From the NCBI GenBank assembly GCA_005408345.1, contig SEMN01000206.1, positions 687,001 to 751,000 on the forward strand: a stretch of 64,000 bases of DNA, in the 5' to 3' direction. Each line of letters opens with the position of its first letter. Position 1 is the stretch's first letter. The DNA is from Macquaria australasica (Eukaryota > Chordata > Actinopteri > Centrarchiformes > Percichthyidae). The notes beneath the pieces were generated by a model. The model did no database searches and had not been told where the DNA came from. It was given only the letters and a program-made list of their open reading frames with translations. Made by a program: the position numbers and the translations under genes. Shown here piece by piece: positions 62,156-64,000 of the stretch.

Positions 62156-64000
62156 GTAAGACACCGAGGCAGGGTGGAGGCATCAAAACCGCTTTCTTAT
62201 CCTTCCCTCAGCTTAGTAAAGATCTTGCACAAGCACTGGAGAAACACTGGCTTTTACTTTTAGTATTTTCGTTTGTTCTGCTCCACTACATTTCAGAGGA
62301 AAATTAAACTTTCTACCTCACTACATTTATCTGACAGCACATTGATTGTAATAGATAAAACTACCAAGAATAGGCTCCACCTTAACAAACTACAGCATTA
62401 AACTGTTGCTCATGCATCAGTGATACTAATCCAATAATATCATATACTGTGCAATAATACAGCACTCCAAAAGGGGCCATTCTGTCTGCATGAGTACTTT
62501 TACTTCTTTAAATACATTTCCCTGATAATACTTTCATTATTTTGTAGATTGCAGGACTTGTAATGCAGTATATGTGCAGTGCTTCTTCCACCACTGAGCA
62601 CATGTTGTGATCAGACAAACGGGGTTACACAATATGAAAAATGAATTTGGCAAGTTCCAGATCTGTAAAGGTTTTGTATTGGAGAATAGACATTTTATGG
62701 CGTCAGAGGGCAAAAACTTCCTCACTTTTCCAGCTATAAAGACACGGGACTGTGGCGTGGAGTGCCACAGAGTTAATTAAGCTGTATTTAAGTCTCACTG
62801 AGGTCAACATCTCTCTTTTCATTTTCACGAGATCAAAACGAGATGAGTGAGTCCGACAAAATATAATCATCACACGCAGACAAACCAATCAAACGTTTCA
62901 GGAAATAGAACATTAAAGTCTACCCCCAGTTCAGAGTTGGTATGAGGAGCTTTTAAAGCTAACCTGTTTCACTTTGAGCTCAACTAAGGACCTCACTTGC
63001 TGTGAGGCGATGTTAGCACTGTCGCCTCACAGCAAGAGGGTTCTGGGTTCGAACCCACCGGTCGACTGGGGCCCTTCTGTCTGGAGTTTGCATGTTCTCC
63101 CCGTGTCCGCATGGGTTCTCTCTGGGCACTCCGGCTTCCTCCCACCATCCAGAGACATGCAGGGTAGGTTAATTGATGACTCTAAATTGTCCGTAGGTGT
63201 GACTGTGAGTGTGAATGTTTGTCTGTCTCTATGTGTCAGCCCTGCGATTGACTGGCGACCGGTCCTGGGTGTACCCCGCCTCTCAATGTCATCTGGGATC
63301 GGCTCCAGCCCCCTGCGACCCTCTGAGGATAAGCAGTATAGATGAAGGATAATAATATACAAATAGAAATTCTCAGATTGAAAACGTTTTTTAGCCATGA
63401 AAATATTCATAAGAGGGCCCTCGACATAATGAGTCAGTTAGAAATCAGATTGTCTCTACAGATTCTTAGTCTCTTGTGCCTTTCTCTGAACATGTGATAT
63501 TTCTAATGCAGTGTCCTTTATTCACAGATATTACCCGTGGCCCACACAAAGGTGGAAGATAATGAGGTAATTTTTGACAATCATCATGTTCTTCCTCAAA
63601 CTACTGTTCAGGTTTGGGGTTAAGGTCACTGTAACTTCTGCATTGAGTGCACCAGATATAATACAAATCTTTGCAGTAAGACTGTGCACATGTTGTAGTG
63701 ATCTGACTTTAAAATAGCCATCATGTTCTAAATCTGTTTGTCCGTCTGGCAGGAGTTGAGGGAGAGTGTTCAGCTGCTGCTGACAACAAAGATTGCTGTT
63801 TACTTAATGACATTTCTGATTGTGACTGTTGCCTGGGCTGCTCATATCAAGTGAGTTATTACTATTACTATTATTATTATTAGAAGTAGTAGTAGTAGTA
63901 TACCAGCAGTTTTAAGGTTTATTATTTATCACTTCCTCATTCTTTGTGTTGAATTTCACAGGTTATTCCAAGTAATTGTACGCATTGATGACTGCCTTGC
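61949..64000 (+). CDS. tmem175: TMEM175 endosomal/lysosomal K+/H+ channel, 5' part of gene (exons 1-4, truncated by window end)
   Basis: Spliced gene: exons 61949-62155, 63528-63566, 63753-63850 and 63962 to beyond 64000, all joined by GT-AG introns that keep the frame. About 127 residues are visible, roughly a quarter of the ~500-residue vertebrate protein. The first 53 residues are an acidic, serine-rich cytosolic leader, some 18 residues longer than in the human protein. TM1 follows (RLLAYSDALISIIATVM then ILPVAHT), then a short luminal loop and TM2 (about residues 94-113, IAVYLMTFLIVTVAWAA), then KLFQVIVRIDDCLA. This order matches human TMEM175 closely from recalled family knowledge. The family forms a leak channel in late endosome and lysosome membranes; each subunit has two six-helix repeats with the pore lined by TM1 of each repeat. 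The serine and isoleucine corresponding to human S45 and I46 (the hydrophobic gate) are kept. The FSD motif reads YSD. The ATG was chosen for its strong Kozak context (ACC before, G after) and fit to the family. Confidence 0.95.
62984..63345 (+). mobile_element. tRNA-derived SINE-like dispersed repeat in tmem175 intron 1
   Basis: The left end resembles a tRNA promoter: an A-box-like GTTAGCACTG at about 63012 and a B box GGTTCGAACCC at about 63047. The body that follows is a repeat I recognise from many fish genomes (TTTGCATGTTCTCCCCGTGT, then GGTTAATTGATGACTCTAAA, GATTGACTGGCGACC, GGCTCCAGCCCCCTGCGACC and GGATAAGCAGTATAGATGAA). It lies sense to the gene. The open frame across it is a by-product. 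The left end also carries an unusual perfect inverted repeat, described in the findings. The exact subfamily name was not checked. Confidence 0.8.
63528..63566 (+). CDS. tmem175: tmem175 coding exon 2 (39 bp micro-exon)
   Basis: Thirteen codons (ILPVAHTKVEDNE), phase 0 at both ends. The acceptor is TTTATTCACAG and the donor GTAATT. It encodes the end of TM1 (ILPV matches human) and the start of the loop to TM2. Too short to appear in a simple ORF scan; it was found by following the family sequence from exon 1. Confidence 0.93.
63753..63850 (+). CDS. tmem175: tmem175 coding exon 3
   Basis: Thirty-two codons plus two bases, with acceptor CCGTCTGGCAG and donor GTGAGT. It encodes ELRESVQLLLTTK followed by TM2, IAVYLMTFLIVTVAWAAHI. 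The TM2 stretch is nearly identical to the human protein as I recall it. The lysine codon is split by intron 3 (AA then G). Confidence 0.94.
63962..64000 (+). CDS. tmem175: tmem175 coding exon 4 (partial, runs off window)
   Basis: The acceptor is TTGAATTTCACAG. The first base completes the split lysine codon, then LFQVIVRIDDCL is read, matching the human segment LFQVVGKTDDTL. The exon continues past the window edge. Confidence 0.9.

Larger units (their letters stand above)
61745..62175 (+). promoter_or_regulatory. tmem175: CpG-rich promoter / 5' UTR block of tmem175
   Basis: CpG dinucleotides are frequent from about 61752 to 62170 and rare on either side, the usual mark of a vertebrate housekeeping promoter. 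No clear TATA box lies at a fitting distance, so the start site cannot be placed; it is probably between about 61750 and 61890. In mammals GAK lies head-to-head with TMEM175 here. I see no GAK first exon on the minus strand in this block. Confidence 0.65.

Noticed and set aside
61783..62164. Minus-strand frames of 102 and 105 codons opposite tmem175 exon 1
   Set aside because: Antisense shadows of a GC-rich exon; no resemblance to GAK or another gene.
62974..63410. Frames of 123 and 127 codons in tmem175 intron 1
   Set aside because: They are translations of the SINE-like repeat, in an intron defined by flanking exons.
1..64000. CRISPR array, phage, bacterial operon or integrated virus
   Set aside because: No spacer-repeat array, no bacterial gene density, no viral structural or polymerase frames; direct repeats present are microsatellites and fish transposons.

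Overview
This is vertebrate nuclear DNA, almost certainly from a ray-finned fish and probably a percomorph. Three things point there: the density of long CA/GT microsatellites, the families of dispersed repeats I recognise from fish genomes, and one clearly teleost-like spliced gene. No bacterial or viral gene organisation is present. The long open frames in the first 61 kb are translations of CA/GT arrays, of transposon relics or of ordinary intergenic sequence.

Layout. The only gene I can identify firmly is at the right edge. It is the first four coding exons (the fourth is cut by the window end) of tmem175, the endosomal/lysosomal potassium and proton channel, on the + strand from 61949. 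Exons and splice sites are unambiguous: 61949-62155, 63528-63566, 63753-63850 and 63962 onward. The gene starts in a CpG-rich block of about 400 bp with a near-ideal Kozak context and a short upstream ORF. Intron 1 contains a tRNA-derived SINE-like repeat.

The remaining ~61 kb upstream is non-coding or unrecognised. A second CpG-rich block at about 30.7-31.55 kb may be the promoter and first exon of an unidentified minus-strand gene, because an open frame there runs into a strong splice donor. I could not name the product or find further exons. Everything else I can support is repeats: several non-autonomous DNA transposons with visible terminal inverted repeats (0.75/16.2 kb, 13.7 kb, 32.1 kb, 41.5 kb), SINE-like elements (18.5 kb, 36.2 kb, 55.2 kb, 63.0 kb), a LINE 3' end (38.6 kb), other fish dispersed repeats, about fifteen microsatellites, and a ~190 bp tandem repeat carrying CA tracts (10.5-10.97 kb). 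Two insertions are nested inside older repeats (18.5 kb and 32.1 kb).

I see no operon, CRISPR array, phage or new multi-gene system. The points most worth a second look are the Y-for-F change in the FSD motif of tmem175, its upstream ORF, the candidate minus-strand exon at 31.1 kb, the nested and paired transposon relics with measurable target-site duplications, and a strand-asymmetric TG-rich minisatellite at 55.9-56.3 kb.
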